A DNA stretch of 64,000 nt. It comes from Triatoma infestans. Taxonomy: Eukaryota; Arthropoda; Insecta; Hemiptera; Reduviidae. Positions 11,064 through 22,373 of the stretch are shown here, piece after piece. Made by a program: the position numbers and the translations under genes. The notes under the pieces are model-generated. The model had not been told where the DNA came from, made no database searches, and saw nothing but the letters and a program-made list of their open reading frames with translations. Numbering within the stretch: position 1 is the first letter of the stretch; each line of letters opens with the position of its first letter. Location: the NCBI GenBank assembly GCA_011037195.1, contig JAAEAF010003722.1, positions 1 to 64,000 on the forward strand, read 5' to 3'.

Positions 11064-12627
11064 TTAATATTAATATTCTCGTCGGGTGGTCCTTTTGGTC
11101 ACGCTTGATGTAAAGAACGCCTTCAACTCGGTTAGTTGGGTAGATATGCTGCGAGCGCTGGAGGAAACGTTTCGAGTCCCGAAGTACCTTCTGCGAGTGA
11201 TAAGTGATTATCTGCGGAACCGAACGGTTATTTATCAGACTTCGAGAGGGCCAAGAGCATCCGCAGTTACGGCAGGAGCAGCGCAGGGATCCATCCTGGG
11301 CCCAGACCTCTGGAATGTGGCGTATGACGACCTGCTTAGACAGGAAATCCCAGAAGAAACAGTTTTGGTTGGATACGCAGACGACGTGGCAGCACTTGTA
11401 GCCGCCCGTGATGTCGAGAAAGCCCAACTAAAGTTGAATAGGGTGATGCGTATCGTCAATAGATGGATGACGGTGCATGGACTGTCTTTGGCACTATCCA
11501 AAACAGAGATCGTGGTCCTGACGAAAAAGAGGATCCCCACGAGCATATCATGGCGTGTTGGAGAAGAAATTGTGACCTCGAAGAGTACTGCCAAGTATCT
11601 GGGTTTGACGATTGATGGTAAGCTGAGCTTCGGTAAGCAAATTCAGAGCGCAGCGGATAAGGCCGCGAAGAGTGTTGCGTCCCTCAGTAGGCTGATGGGA
11701 AACATTGGTGGTCCCCAGGGCAGTACACGGCGAGTGTTGATGAGTGGCACACTCGATACTCCTTTACGGAGCTGAGGTATGGGCGGACGCTCTTAACAAG
11801 CAGGCCTACAGGACAAGAATAGCTCGAGTGCAGCTTGGTGCACTGAGGATTGCCTCTGCATACCGCACGGTGTCTGAGCCAGCAGTTCTTGTGATTGCCG
11901 GAGTGATCCCGATTGAACTCCTTGCTAGAGAACGCAAGATCCTCCACGAAAGGAAGGCAGAAGGGAGTAAGGAGGCTCTCTCCAGGGAGGAGAGGAATCG
12001 CACTTTCCGGAGGTGGCAGGCTTCCTGGGAAGATGATCTGCGGGGCCGATGGACCGCTAGGTTAATTAGGGAGATAAAGCCATGGACGAAGAGGCCACAT
12101 GGGGAAGTGGACTATTACGTCACACAACTCCTGAGCGGGCATGGCTATTTCAGGGCGTACCTGAAAAAGATGGGAAAGGTAGAGAATGAGGAATGCCTTT
12201 ACTGCCCCGGCAGTAAAGACGATGCTTCCCACACGTTTTTCTCCTGCGGTCGGTGGGACCGGCTCAGAGGTGATCTTGAGGCTGTGATTGGGCAACAGAC
12301 TCCAGACACTCTAGTTGAGGCTATGCTGGCCAGAGAGGCCAACTGGCAAGCTGTAGCTCGGTATGCCAGGGACATTCTTCAGCGGAAGAAGCAGGACCTG
12401 GACGACTGCCAAGTAGGGTAATACCGAAGGAGATACTCAATGAGTAAAGACACGAGGCCTAGTTCTGATGTAATGCTGGTCACCAGTGAATCCAGACTAG
12501 GTCTAGCAGCAGAGGGGTGTTTTAGCCGGTAGTCTATTTTAGGAGTCCGGCACAGCAGGGTCTCTGCGTACGTAAATGCATTTCACCCCTCGATCAAAAA
12601 AAAAAAAAAAAAATTAATATTAATATT
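11064..12627 (+). mobile_element. R1-like LINE, 5'-truncated, 14-bp TSD
   Basis: Insertion of 11078-12613 into the middle of PLE-D. TTAATATTAATATT occurs at 11064-11077 and 12614-12627, although the target is itself low complexity. The element ends in a poly(A) of about 16 after a 3' UTR of about 175 bp (12422-12596). Base composition is clearly more GC-rich than the surroundings, which fits a younger insertion. Confidence 0.8.
11086..12421 (+). pseudogene. R1-like LINE ORF2 (RT palm to C-terminal zinc finger), one frameshift
   Basis: The first frame (11086-11775) begins inside the RT with VTLDVKNAFNSVSW, then GAAQGSILGPDLW, the catalytic box GYADDVAALV, LALSKTEIVVL and AKYLGLTIDGKLSFG. Near 11740 the frame changes. 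The second frame (11744-12421) continues with SILLYGAEVWADAL, RIASAYRTVSEPA, HGEVDYYVTQLLSGHGYF and the Cys/His motif CLYCPGSKDDASHTFFSC. This domain order and the SGHG..C..C.....H....C ending are typical of R1-group LINEs. Endonuclease and the RT fingers are lost to 5' truncation; the frameshift also inactivates it. No RNase H domain. Confidence 0.85.
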
Positions 12628-12832
12628 ACTATTACTATAAATTACTATCCAACTTACAAAACATATATTAAAAATCATTATAACACCTTAAGATGAGTAT
12701 TTAATTGTGGACCAAATAATCAAATAAATAATAATAAAGAATTATACTTATTGTTTGTATAATTAACTAAAAACACCATCCGTAAAAAATGTTTTTTCTT
12801 CCAGACAATGTATATTATTACATAAAATTTCA

Positions 12833-12874
12833 TCCTTTTGATAATGACATGTATTACTGCTGAAACGTCAAGGA
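12833..12874 (+). ncRNA. Hammerhead-like motif, family D
   Basis: TCCTT (12833-12837) precedes TTGATAA (12838-12844). A weak hairpin follows, then GAAA (12862-12865), CGTC and AAGGA (12870-12874). TCCTT and AAGGA can form a 5-bp stem I. The core differs from CTGANGA at two places (C3 to U, G8 to A). The left arm carries the same motif on the minus strand at 10406-10441. Confidence 0.3.
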
Positions 12875-13481
12875 CAAATTGCGACGAATGTTAAATTAAC
12901 ATCTAAATTAAATATATATCTGGCTGTCAATTGGTTCATCATTCTCATCCCAATTAATCATCTGCAAGTTTCTTTTTATTTCCAATATTTCTTTAAATAA
13001 TTACATTTAAACTTTAAATAATATAGTAATGTTTAGTACCGTGTACTATTTTCATTGCTAACCAATGGAACTATGTGATATAGGAAAATGTCATTTTGAT
13101 GAATTGTGTATAGTTTTTTGTAGAGGATAACCTCTTATATAACCTCATAATCCTAGCAAACTGACGAGTACACAATAAAACTGTTTTCTGTTTCAAATTC
13201 AAGAAGAGGTATTAGAACTATTTTTGTTATAAATGTAATTCATTGCTATATTAGAACACGATAAATATAAATACATTTCCGAATGTAAATCCACCAATAT
13301 AGTTAAATGAATAGTTTTAATATTGTGGTATTCAAATGTTTATATTTGTGATTAGTATAAATAGTATTCCGATCGTGCCAAGTTTTCGAAATTGAGTTTT
13401 CACCAGAAATACAAGTTTTGAGGGCTCCCTGAGTCTAAAAAGTGGTTTTCCAGAATATGGTCTGTATGTATATGAGGTTTT

Positions 13482-13491
13482 GTGTGTGTGT

Positions 13492-13520
<29 letters not shown>
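13482..13520. repeat. (TG)n microsatellite
   Basis: Nearly pure GT dinucleotide tract with one TT interruption near its start. Confidence 0.9.
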
Positions 13521-13524
<4 letters not shown>

Positions 13525-13633
13525 TAACAAAACACCTCAAAAATCAATAGTAGCAAAAAAATTAAATTTGATATTCCGGTTAAGCACTTCCATTGCATCA
13601 GATACGAAGAATTCGGCAAAAACCATCAATCGA

Positions 13634-13699
13634 AAGTGCGACTTTACTGAAAAGTGAGTGCGACTTTACTGAAAAGTGAGTGTGAGTTTACTGAAAAGT
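13634..13699 (+). repeat. 22-bp minisatellite, three units
   Basis: Units AGTGCGACTTTACTGAAAAG(TG) at 13634-13655, 13656-13677 and 13678-13699. The third has TGAG for CGAC. A partial fourth unit follows. Confidence 0.85.
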
Positions 13700-13721
13700 G
13701 AGTATATGAGTTTTTTCTAAA

Positions 13722-13885
13722 AAGTCCAGCTGTGCTACCCTTAGATTTTTTCTTCCCGAGCCTCTACAAGCGTCTGGTGATGGCAATGTTGTCTGTAACG
13801 TGAGAACACTATCCGGTGGCTGGCAGTGCACTGACAAGGCTCCGGGTGCCAATGACCATAGTTCTTGACTCACCTTAAATTTGAA
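13722..13885 (+). mobile_element. SINE1 copy c, head missing
   Basis: Begins at AGTCCAGCTGTGCTACCCTT and includes AGATTTTTTCTTCC, GGCAGTGCACTG and GGGTGCCAATGACCATAG. It ends at CACCTTAAATTTG. The tRNA-like head with box A is absent. Confidence 0.75.
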
Positions 13886-14881
13886 ATAACAATAATAATA
13901 GCAGCAAGAAAAGTTGTGTGAGTGTTCACACAAGATTGCTTTTTATTTTATTTTATTGATAAAGTGATATTTGATTTTTTATTTTAAAGTTGTCAGTAAT
14001 AGTTATTTATTTTTTTTTAAAGTCTGTTATTTGTATACTTGTTTATAGTAGGTATATTTACATAAATTATTGTTCATTCTAAAACTGGACTTGTAAGTTA
14101 TCTGTCAGATTCCGCGTACACATTTTTAGTAACATGTAACAAAGGTTAAGGCAAGTCTTCAAGTTTATCACACATTTCAACTGTATAGATTAAAAGAATA
14201 AAAAAGTTCATTAATCAAATTCTATACCGCAATGGAATTATCACATTTTTTTCGTATTCGTTTAAAATACATAGACGAAAGTAAAAGAACTGAAGAAGTT
14301 CCTAGAGTGGTTTCTATAACTTCATGAATTGTTATTTTAACTGCTAAAGGACAAGATGTGCCGAGTCCTTTTGGCGGTTTTATAATAATATTTCGCAAAC
14401 TTAGTATTTTAGAAACTTAAGACTTAAAATTTTGAAATTAGTATATTGTACACAAAATAGAGGCCAAGTAACGGAGGAGATCTCAGTTTGTATTTATTTT
14501 AGAAAGTTTAATTATCTCTAGAGATTAAGCTCTAAATTGGTGTAGAAGAAGGTGTTTGCAGCCTTCGAATGATTGCCTATGAAATTTTGAACTTCTTTTG
14601 AAAGCTTGGACAGCCTGAATTTTCACATCGAATCAACTCTACACTATAATAATTTGAAGCACAAATAATATAAATGGAACTATGTTAATAACCTGTTTCG
14701 TGATCTATTTAAATTCTTAAGTTGCTAATATTTAATCAAAGTAAATTATTTGCAGGATACATTTACATTTATATAAGTATGCTTTTTTAATAAATTTAAT
14801 AAAATTAAGGTCAATTTATTAATATTTTATTTTTACCTCCTTTTATTGTGGGGCAAGTCATGTGACGAAGTGGTTAAAGGG
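13886..14881. other. Gap, no gene seen
   Basis: AT-rich sequence without recognisable content. Confidence 0.5.
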
Positions 14882-14909
14882 TCATCACTAGGGAACGGAA
14901 TCGTAGGTA

Positions 14910-15135
14910 TTTACATATTTTTTTCTACGCAATTTACAGACTTTTTCAACTAGAAGTATTCATACTGACACTTTTTAAGCCATTTGAGTCTACTTTTATT
15001 TCACATATTTCCACATATTTGGATGTTATCGCATATTTATACATATTTGATCAAAATAAATAAATATTTCTACATATTTAATCAAAATATGTACATATTT
15101 TTTCATATTTTTCATTTTGGGCATATTTTCATAAT
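14910..15135. promoter_or_regulatory. Subterminal ACATATTT repeats, left end of hAT
   Basis: At least seven copies of ACATATTT or CATATTT within about 220 bp. Related AAATATTT/ACATATTTTC motifs sit inside the right end (17030-17125). In hAT elements subterminal repeats serve as transposase-binding sites; here that role is inferred. Confidence 0.5.
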
Positions 15136-15351
15136 TGGGAGGTGGTTGACAGGAACTGTGAACCACAGACTTTAGGGCTGTGAATCACAGTGGGTACAAT
15201 GGTTATTGTAATTTACACAGAATGCTGCTAAACAGTGACGGGCACTTGTTAGTTCTTTGAAGTTGTCTGACGTTGTCTGTTCTTTCAGCTCGTTCGTTGA
15301 AGTGTCCAATTCATTTCGTTCGGTCACTTAGTGTATTCTTTTTTGGGTGAA

Positions 15352-16818
15352 ATGCCACGAACATCGGCCTCAAACAGACAACTGGTTGCTAAATATCTTC
15401 GCGAGTTTCCAGCAGAACTTTTTCGAAGTGATAGAGACATTTTGTACTGCACAGCTTGTGACAAGCGCGTTTCTTGCTCTCAGCGTTCCCAGGTCACCCA
15501 ACATATTGCCACCGGATCGCACATAGAGAATAAAAACAGAAAGAAAGAGACGACGTCCTATCAAGCCTTCCTTACATCTCCATCATCAAGTAAGTCTACT
15601 CTGAGTACAGATCTGTGTCGGGCTTTGGTTAGAGCAGATATCCCTTTCCACAAACTTAAAAATCCTCATTTCAAAGGATTCTTAGAGACCTATATTGGGA
15701 AAAAAATGCCTGACGAGAGCACTCTGCGGAAAAACTACCTAGAAGATATCTATAAAGATACACTAACCAAAATTAGTGGACCGATTTGGGTGTCAATTGA
15801 TGAAACCACTGACGTTGAGGGCAGGTATATTGGCAATGCAGTTATTGGAAAACTTGACAGTGATGCTGATGTGGATTCAAAGCCATTCCTTTTGAACTGT
15901 GAGGTTCTCGAAAAATGCAATCATTCAACCATTTCACGATTCTTCGATGCCTCAATGCATATCTTATGGCCCAGTGGAGTTTTGAACGAAAAAGTTCTTT
16001 TGTTTCTCTCTGATGCTGCCCCCTACATGGTCAAGGCTGGGCAATCTATTCAGGTATTTTATTCTAAGATAATTCATGTGACGTGTATTGCTCATGCCTT
16101 GCATCGATTAGCAGAAACTGTCCGATCTTTGTTCAGTGACGTAGATTCCTTAATCTCCTCGGTTAAAAAAGTGTTCTTAAAAGCACCAAGTCGCATTAAA
16201 ATGCTAAAAGATCTCTATCCAGACTTGTGCCTTCCACCAGAACCAATATTGACAAGATGGGGTACTTGGCTGGAAGCAGCTCAGTATTACTATGAAAACT
16301 ACAATAAAATCAAGAATGTCCTTTCACATCTCGAAGACGAAGCAGTAGCGATAAATACAGCCAAGTCTTTATTCGAGAAACCTAATTTAAGGAACGACCT
16401 TGCATTCATTTCTGACAATTGCGTATTTCTTGCACAAGCCATTACCCAACTTGAGTCCCAAAATGTTCGACTGACAGAAAACGTGTCCAACGTTAAAAAA
16501 GTCATCGAAAAGGTGGAAGGAATACCTGGGAGTAAGGGAGATCTGATCAGATCAAAACTGGTAGAAGTACTGAGCAAGAACAAAGGGTGGGAGACCATCT
16601 GCCAGATTTCTGATATTATCAGTGGAACAGAAGTCACCTCAGAACATCGTGTACCCTTTACAACCAACGAGATAACTTCTTTCAGCAAGGCACCTATAAC
16701 ATCTGTAGATGTTGAACGATCTTTTAGTCGTTACAAGTCCATCTTACGCCCAGATCGTCGTCACTTTACGTTCCAACATTTGAAATTTCATGTGGTTGCA
16801 AACAATTTCGAAGAGTGA
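15352..16818 (+). CDS. hAT-superfamily transposase (BED finger, CGBP1-like N-terminus)
   Basis: Single uninterrupted frame, about 488 residues from the Met at 15352 (MPRTSASNRQ); an in-frame Met at 15331 is possible but adds only seven residues. A BED-type zinc finger has C33, C36, H51 and H57. The RNase H-like core has VSIDETTD (Asp about 150), FLSDAAPYMV (Asp about 220), the C..H pair of TCIAHALH, and LTRWGTWLEA (about 300). The C-terminal dimerisation segment is ITSVDVERSFSRYKSIL. hAT proteins cut and paste their element and leave 8-bp TSDs, as seen here. The frame is open over 1.5 kb in a window where nearly every other element gene is broken, so it is recent or constrained. Domestication is possible but nothing here shows it. 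Confidence 0.85.
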   Translation: MPRTSASNRQLVAKYLREFPAELFRSDRDILYCTACDKRVSCSQRSQVTQHIATGSHIENKNRKKETTSYQAFLTSPSSSKSTLSTDLCRALVRADIPFHKLKNPHFKGFLETYIGKKMPDESTLRKNYLEDIYKDTLTKISGPIWVSIDETTDVEGRYIGNAVIGKLDSDADVDSKPFLLNCEVLEKCNHSTISRFFDASMHILWPSGVLNEKVLLFLSDAAPYMVKAGQSIQVFYSKIIHVTCIAHALHRLAETVRSLFSDVDSLISSVKKVFLKAPSRIKMLKDLYPDLCLPPEPILTRWGTWLEAAQYYYENYNKIKNVLSHLEDEAVAINTAKSLFEKPNLRNDLAFISDNCVFLAQAITQLESQNVRLTENVSNVKKVIEKVEGIPGSKGDLIRSKLVEVLSKNKGWETICQISDIISGTEVTSEHRVPFTTNEITSFSKAPITSVDVERSFSRYKSILRPDRRHFTFQHLKFHVVANNFEE

Positions 16819-17139
16819 AGTTTTCAAAATTGAAAATTTAACACATCTTTTTATAAATAGTAAAAATGTTCTTTGTTGTATAAATCATTATAACTTGTAA
16901 AAACAAATTATTTGTTCCTAATAAATTATTATAAATTGTAAAAATGTTCTTTTCTTGTATAAATAATTATAACTTGCCCCCCCAAAAAAAAAAATTCCAT
17001 TTTCATAAAACAAAATGTCCATTTTACTTAAATATTCCAGAAAATATTTTAAGAAAATCACATATTTTCCACATAATTGACGAAAATAAATGCATATTTT
17101 AATTAAATATTTGGCATTTTTAAATACATAATCATCACT

Positions 17140-17329
17140 CATCAGTGTTAGTTAAACTATCTCGCTATGGTGGATGACGTTCGTCATTTCGAGCCCTGAG
17201 ACAGATGTATACATTTCTCATTAGATAACTTGATATGGATGTTAATATTCGAAATATTCTAAATAAAATGGTGGATCACTCACACTACTTTCTCTTACTT
17301 ATTTTACGTTTTTTTACATATTATGTACA
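17140..17329. other. Gap, no gene seen
   Basis: AT-rich sequence between the hAT element and an R3 copy. Confidence 0.4.
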
Positions 17330-18050
17330 TAATTTTTATAGTGAACTTGTATTCATACATACTAACGTTTAGTTGGCTTCAATTTTATATTCATTGAGAG
17401 AATCGGAACTTCAATGAAATGAATTTTCTCGAAAATGTCTCTAAACTAAAGTGTCAGTTCTCTACTTGTACGTACTTATATAACAATTTTAATAAAATCT
17501 TCATTTTAACAACCAAACAATTTTTAAAAACCAAAGTGTCTTAATTGAGAAAATTGCAGAACCCCCCGCCAACCAAACTGTCCAGTACAATCGAACTACC
17601 GGTAAACCAATTTTTTTTTTTTCAAACTCGGAATTTCGGCAACACATTTTATTGTAACCTAATATTATATAGATGATAAAATCATATAATAATAAATTAA
17701 AGTAGCACTTTACAATTGAATATAATCTTTACGCTTCCCTCAAAACCTTGCTGAAATCAAGTTCCCCAGGAGTCTGTTTTAAATAAAAGTTATAGCTGTT
17801 TGTTTATATAGTTGATATATCTAGGTTTTTATAAAAATGATTCGAGCAATTTTTGAGAAAATCGCAAAAAATTACACTAAAAAAATCCTTTCTTAAAATA
17901 CGCACTTCTAGTTTGACTATGTTGACCGAAACCATGCTGGTCCCATGGTAGAATTTAATCGAAATATCAATATCAAACTTGATGCGATTTATAAGTTTTT
18001 GAGTTATACTTAATCACTACACATACATGCGCGCAAACACATACCCACAA
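17330..18050 (+). repeat. R3 repeat, long diverged copy
   Basis: Contains the R3 landmarks TTCAAACTCGGAATTTCGGC, GATAAAATCATATAATAA, TAGCACTTTACA, CAGGAGTCTGTTTTAAATAA and CCATGCTGGTCCCATGGTAG. The same series occurs at 35.9-36.7 kb. Confidence 0.5.
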
Positions 18051-19195
18051 TAAATAAATAAGTCTTGATAAAGCGGGAAAATATTCACTAAACTTTGGCA
18101 TAATTGTAGTATTTTATTTATTGGCCGAATCTCATCATTAATTAACTTTCATTGTCATTAATAAGGGTCAATATATGTGTAAGTTTTGACAATAAACAAG
18201 GGTCCTGCCGAACGATTACGTATTACAAGCATGTATATATTTGTATATTTTATTTTCACTATTCCATTACTGATATGTTAGTGATTATAATTTAGTTTTG
18301 GTTATCGCTAAATGTAAAACAGTTGGATATTTATCTACAGGAAGGTTGGAAAAAATTTATTATCTGTTTCCATATGAAGAAAAACATTTAAAGCAATAAA
18401 TATTTTATCTGTACAATGCGGGAAGTCCGTTTTTCTCCTAGTGTACAATATTTATCTCTTGTATTTTCTCTCTGTCTTACTTGTAGACTTTTACTCATTC
18501 TACATATGTATGAGGAGACTAAGAGACTAAGAATCAAGAGACAGGTTTGCTATATGTATGGGGATGTATGTAGTAAATCAAATGTAGCTCTATACCATTC
18601 TCCATAGAGCTCCACCGCCGCTCTGTTACGGATGATCTTACCTCCTTCCCACTTCTTCTATATATATATATGTCCATTCTCCTACATAATGATAGCTCAT
18701 TTATAACTTTATCGGACTACTGGGAACAAATAAATAATATAAACTAGAAGAAAAAAAAAAAACCGTCTCATGTAAGTGATCCCAGTTTATGCCAAAACAT
18801 ATTGATCTTCGATTGATAAATTATTGTTTCAATTATGTTATTTATTCTATTGTTTTTGTTTTGTTTTTGTTTTACTTGTTTAAGAATGAAGTATCTCTAT
18901 AATATTTTTAGCTGGGATAGATGTTATTCTCAATCTCACACACATCTTTACCTTGTGATTGAAATGTGGGAGCAAAGTGGCTATCCTCAGAATTTCTAGG
19001 AAGAGTTCCGGAAGGGAAGTGTGCAGTGAAAACAGTTAGTGGTTTCTGCCGAATCCTTTCTCTAGAACTCCCTTATGATAAAATTGCTTCGATAAAAATT
19101 TTCTCTGCAAATTTCAGTACAAGAAGAGAGTCATGGAGCGGTGAATATTTATTGATGAATAGAGAACATTGATTTCGTAATACACAGTCGTGTAC
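18051..19195. other. Gap, no gene seen
   Basis: AT-rich; a TATATATA tract at 18659-18672. No recognised coding content, although 18966-19172 is open on the plus strand. Confidence 0.4.
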
Positions 19196-19640
19196 CATCC
19201 TGAGAAGACGGGCCGAAGCGTTTGGGTCATGGGAGTCCAGTCATTCGGAGCTTATGGACAAGTTTCCCAGCATCATCCAGGCAGAACTTCACGCAATTAT
19301 TGTTAGATATGCCCAGTTTAACTTGGATAGGAAATTCCGTAATCAGAGATTATAATACTACCTGATAGCCAGGTCATCATTAAAGCATTGAATTCATATG
19401 TCATCAGTTCGAAAATAATATGGAAACAAACTCAATGACCTGGGCAGGAAAGACAGAATTACCCTAATTTGTGTGCCAGAGCTTGTTGAAGAAGGAATGA
19501 GATGGTTGAGACCGTGGCAAGAAAAGGTATTAAATGTTACTGGAACTCTTTTATGGGTTAAGCGGCCAGTCTTTCCGGTAAGAGCTCGGAAATGAGGAGG
19601 AAATGAAGAAAGCACAGCTCTCTCGAAAACGTTCCTCGGG
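19195..19640 (+). pseudogene. LINE RNase H domain relic
   Basis: Across several frames the plus strand reads VFGAYGQVSQ-like text, SIIQAELHAII, LPDSQVIIKALNSYVISSK and DRITLICVPE. QAELHAI and DSQ are the second and third active-site motifs of LINE-type RNase H. Multiple frameshifts; no RT attached. Likely from an I- or R1-group LINE like the one at 44.6-45.4 kb. Confidence 0.6.
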
Positions 19641-20316
19641 CTAAGAGAAAGATCTAAAGCCTGAGTATCAGTCTGGGTAAAAATAGGCTTCACATGCTGA
19701 TGGGTTTCCTCACGGGACAATGTAGACTCAGGAGGCATCCGAAGAAACGAGAACTTGAATGCGACAGCATCTGCAGTTCGAACGAACTGGCCGGTATTCT
19801 CCAGGGAAGATTTGGAAACTTTTTGTCATAACAGGTGTTGGAGGAAAATAAACCCTCATTCAAACCTTTCTAGATCTAAGATTTAAATTGCCTTACTGCC
19901 TCATCGTTAATATAATGTGCTACAATCGACCCAGATTTTTAACAAATACTGCGGGCTCAAATAAAAAGTAATGCAATTGATGTTACTTGTCTTGAAAATA
20001 CCTACCAATCAACTAAAATCAGTAAAACTAGTCCTATACAATCTGTACAGAGATCTACTGTTTCGTAGGAGCCACTAAACCGCATTGTTTCTCATGTCTG
20101 AACTTAAGAATTCTTCATACGTCAGTGTTCATTAGTTTACATTAAATCTTTTAAGTTTCTTTGAACAGTCATTCTAAACTTCCTTTCAAAAGAAATACAT
20201 TTTATATTTACTCCTCATTAGACCAAACTGGATCTATGGATTGCTCTCAACGCATGCAAAAAACATAACGCAGCTTGTATCCAAGTTTACGGTGACTTCA
20301 AAATTCGCGTCGAAGG
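19641..20316. other. Gap, no gene seen
   Basis: No recognisable feature. Confidence 0.4.
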
Positions 20317-20706
20317 CCTAGAAAAATACTAGAGATTTTTACGCCATTTTATTAAGCACGTCATTTTTGTGAACATAAACTAATTCCGGGCGTTTGCCCA
20401 TCTTCAGGATGTCATCGTGTAAAAGCAGTGTACGCACAGGTTTTGGGGGAAATGTTTTGTATTGGGTTTTAACATGTGAACTTTGTCAGGTGTAAAGAAA
20501 AAAAATCCTACTTAACCTCAGTTAGGTCATGCAAAACACTTCTCCCTAGACAGTATTTAAATGATTAATTTGTCACCTACAATTCTGTGATATCACAAGA
20601 CATTCTTAAGAGTGGCGAACGCCCATGCAGGTTGCATTCGGAAAAAATTCTGATGTTTTTCAGTTGTGGAAACTCAACCACAATGACCTAGAAAGCACGA
20701 CTTTCA
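20317..20706. mobile_element. PLE-A copy 4, degenerate fold-back
   Basis: The left arm (about 20335-20410) includes CCGGGCGTTTGCCCATCTTC and the right arm (20612-20660) includes GTGGCGAACGCCC. The right end has an extension-like TTCAGTTGTGGAAACTCAAC. CCTAGAAA flanks both sides (20317-20324 and 20697-20704), a plausible but short TSD. The centre (20420-20610) is unique to this copy. Confidence 0.5.
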
Positions 20707-21525
20707 CTCTGGAAAGGTAGAACACTATCCGGCAAACAATGAGGTGACTTAAGCGTAATTTGGTACTCTAGATCACACCATAAATCACATTACCATATTC
20801 ACCAAATATATTTACTCATTTCAATCTTGTGCCATAAATGTAATTAAATATATAAAAGTCTCTTAAATAATTAAATCTGAGAGATGCATCATGTGACATT
20901 TTCTTCCTAGAACACTAAGATTCTAGTGCTCTATCTCACAGAGGGGGAATCTAAGAATTGTTGCAATAGAAAAATCTACATTCAATCAGTTTCATTCGCT
21001 GCTGTTCCATATGTTTATGTCTTAATGTTTACTACACATATGTTGTCATGGAAACGAAAGTTTAATTTAATTTCTAAGAGAATCTATTACTAGTTACAAA
21101 CTATTACTAGTTATAAATTTTAACAAGTTTTTCGCCAAATGGAGGAACCATCAGGTATTCTAAATTTCCCGTATTCTAGAAGATCCAATAGAATTTCTCC
21201 TCTATATTCTTAATAAAATTTAAATGTGTTTGCTTTTTGTCAAAAAACTATCAGTTTCGAAACAATGAAACGAATTCAAAGTCAGAAGTAAAAAAAAGAA
21301 GAAAAAAAGTCGATTGCGGCACAGCCATAGTTCAAATTTCATGTTGTATAAATATAACGTTAATTATTGTATCATTTTTTTAGCAGGTAAATATTAGATG
21401 CTACCCCTTATATGTAAATATTCTTTATGTACCAGAAACATGTTTATTCCTAGTTAGCTCTTTGGTTTATTTATATAAAAAACATACAAAAGAATGTTGA
21501 AACAAGTTGACTTAGTAGGTAGTGA
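20707..21525. other. Gap, no gene seen
   Basis: AT-rich sequence with no recognisable feature. Confidence 0.45.
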
Positions 21526-21675
21526 GCATCAAGTGAGGCAACTGGTAGCAATATCATGTTACAATTAAATCTATTAAGGTTTTATTATAAGGGTGAAACT
21601 GATACCGAGGGAGGGCCCTTTTACACAATGTATATTTGTAAAAATAATAATAAATAATAAATAAAATAAATAGAG
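21526..21675 (+). mobile_element. Possible LINE 3' tail
   Basis: A GC-richer stretch (ACCGAGGGAGGGCCCTTTTA) ends in GTATATTTGTAAAAATAATA followed by repeated AATAAAT units, similar to LINE tails at 8.6, 26.2 and 33.0 kb. No coding part remains. Confidence 0.4.
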
Positions 21676-22373
21676 TTCCGTATCAATGTCACAGTAATAT
21701 GTAGTACTTACATTCATTTAATATAATGCTATGTAACTTTTGTAACTTTTGTAAACACGAAATAAAATGCTGTATTCCTTATTTAATAATGAATTTGGCA
21801 TAATTATTATTATCTAAGGGATGAGATAATTTGTATTTCACTCTACAAATATTAAAACTCACGAACAACTATTCATGATGCTTATATTATTGTCTCTAAT
21901 ATTGAGCAAAATGTTTGATACTGACTAAATCAAGAAAATGTAATCAATTGTATTTGATTTAAAAATCAATACATTCAAAAATGTATTTGATTCATATTAA
22001 CTTCGTTTTGATAAGAACGGAAATGAAAGGCAGATATTGAAAAAAGATTAGTCAAGAAAGTCGTGGCAATTGTTGATGGTAACTGATAACATAATGAGAA
22101 TCTGTATATCCTTTTCAGCATTCTCGTCATTTCTCTTCAATTTTCTTGTTCTTATCAAAATATCACTATTTAAGAGAACTAACTTTAAAATAATTGTACA
22201 ACCTAACTAAATATAACCCACAAATGACAGGGAGTTTAGCTTACTCCAATCTTCACCCAAAGTGGGTGAAAAACAAGTAGAACAAGTTCATCATCGGATT
22301 CGCGACTCTGGTAAGGAAGTATGAATGATTAGGTAAGCGAAAATGATTCACAGAGTTATTACTTATGCACTAT
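21676..22373. other. Gap, no gene seen
   Basis: AT-rich sequence with no recognisable feature. Confidence 0.45.

Larger units (their letters stand above)
10263..12976. mobile_element. PLE-D fold-back element, 13-bp TSD, split by a LINE
   Basis: Element 10276-12963 is flanked by GCAAGTTTCTTTT at 10263-10275 and 12964-12976. About 310 bp at the left (10320-10640) is the inverted complement of 12640-12960, including CAATTGACAGCCAGATATAT and TTAACATTCGTCGCAATTTG. The left end alone has a roughly 45-bp extension (10276-10320). The inner part (10641-11063) has no recognised content. The R1-like LINE at 11078-12613 inserted later. Each arm carries a hammerhead-like hairpin (10406-10441 minus; 12833-12874 plus). 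Confidence 0.75.
12977..13721. other. Gap with repeats, no gene
   Basis: 13370-13450 is an R3 end in reverse (TTTTCGAAATTGAGTTTTCA). A GT-rich microsatellite lies at 13482-13520 and a 22-bp minisatellite at 13634-13699. No gene. Confidence 0.5.
14882..17139 (+). mobile_element. hAT element with intact transposase, 8-bp TSD
   Basis: TCATCACT at 14882-14889 and again at 17132-17139 is an 8-bp TSD, the length typical of hAT elements. The left end starts AGGGAACGGAATCGTAGGTA; the right end (reverse complement) starts TTATGTATTTAAAAATG, so about nine terminal bases of the right inverted repeat seem to be missing. Both ends carry clusters of ACATATTT-type motifs (14910-15130 and 17040-17120). The damaged right end argues against autonomous mobility even though the ORF is open. 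Confidence 0.65.

Noticed and set aside
13482..13520. Z-DNA-forming or regulatory GT tract
   Set aside because: A plain microsatellite; nothing around it suggests a function.
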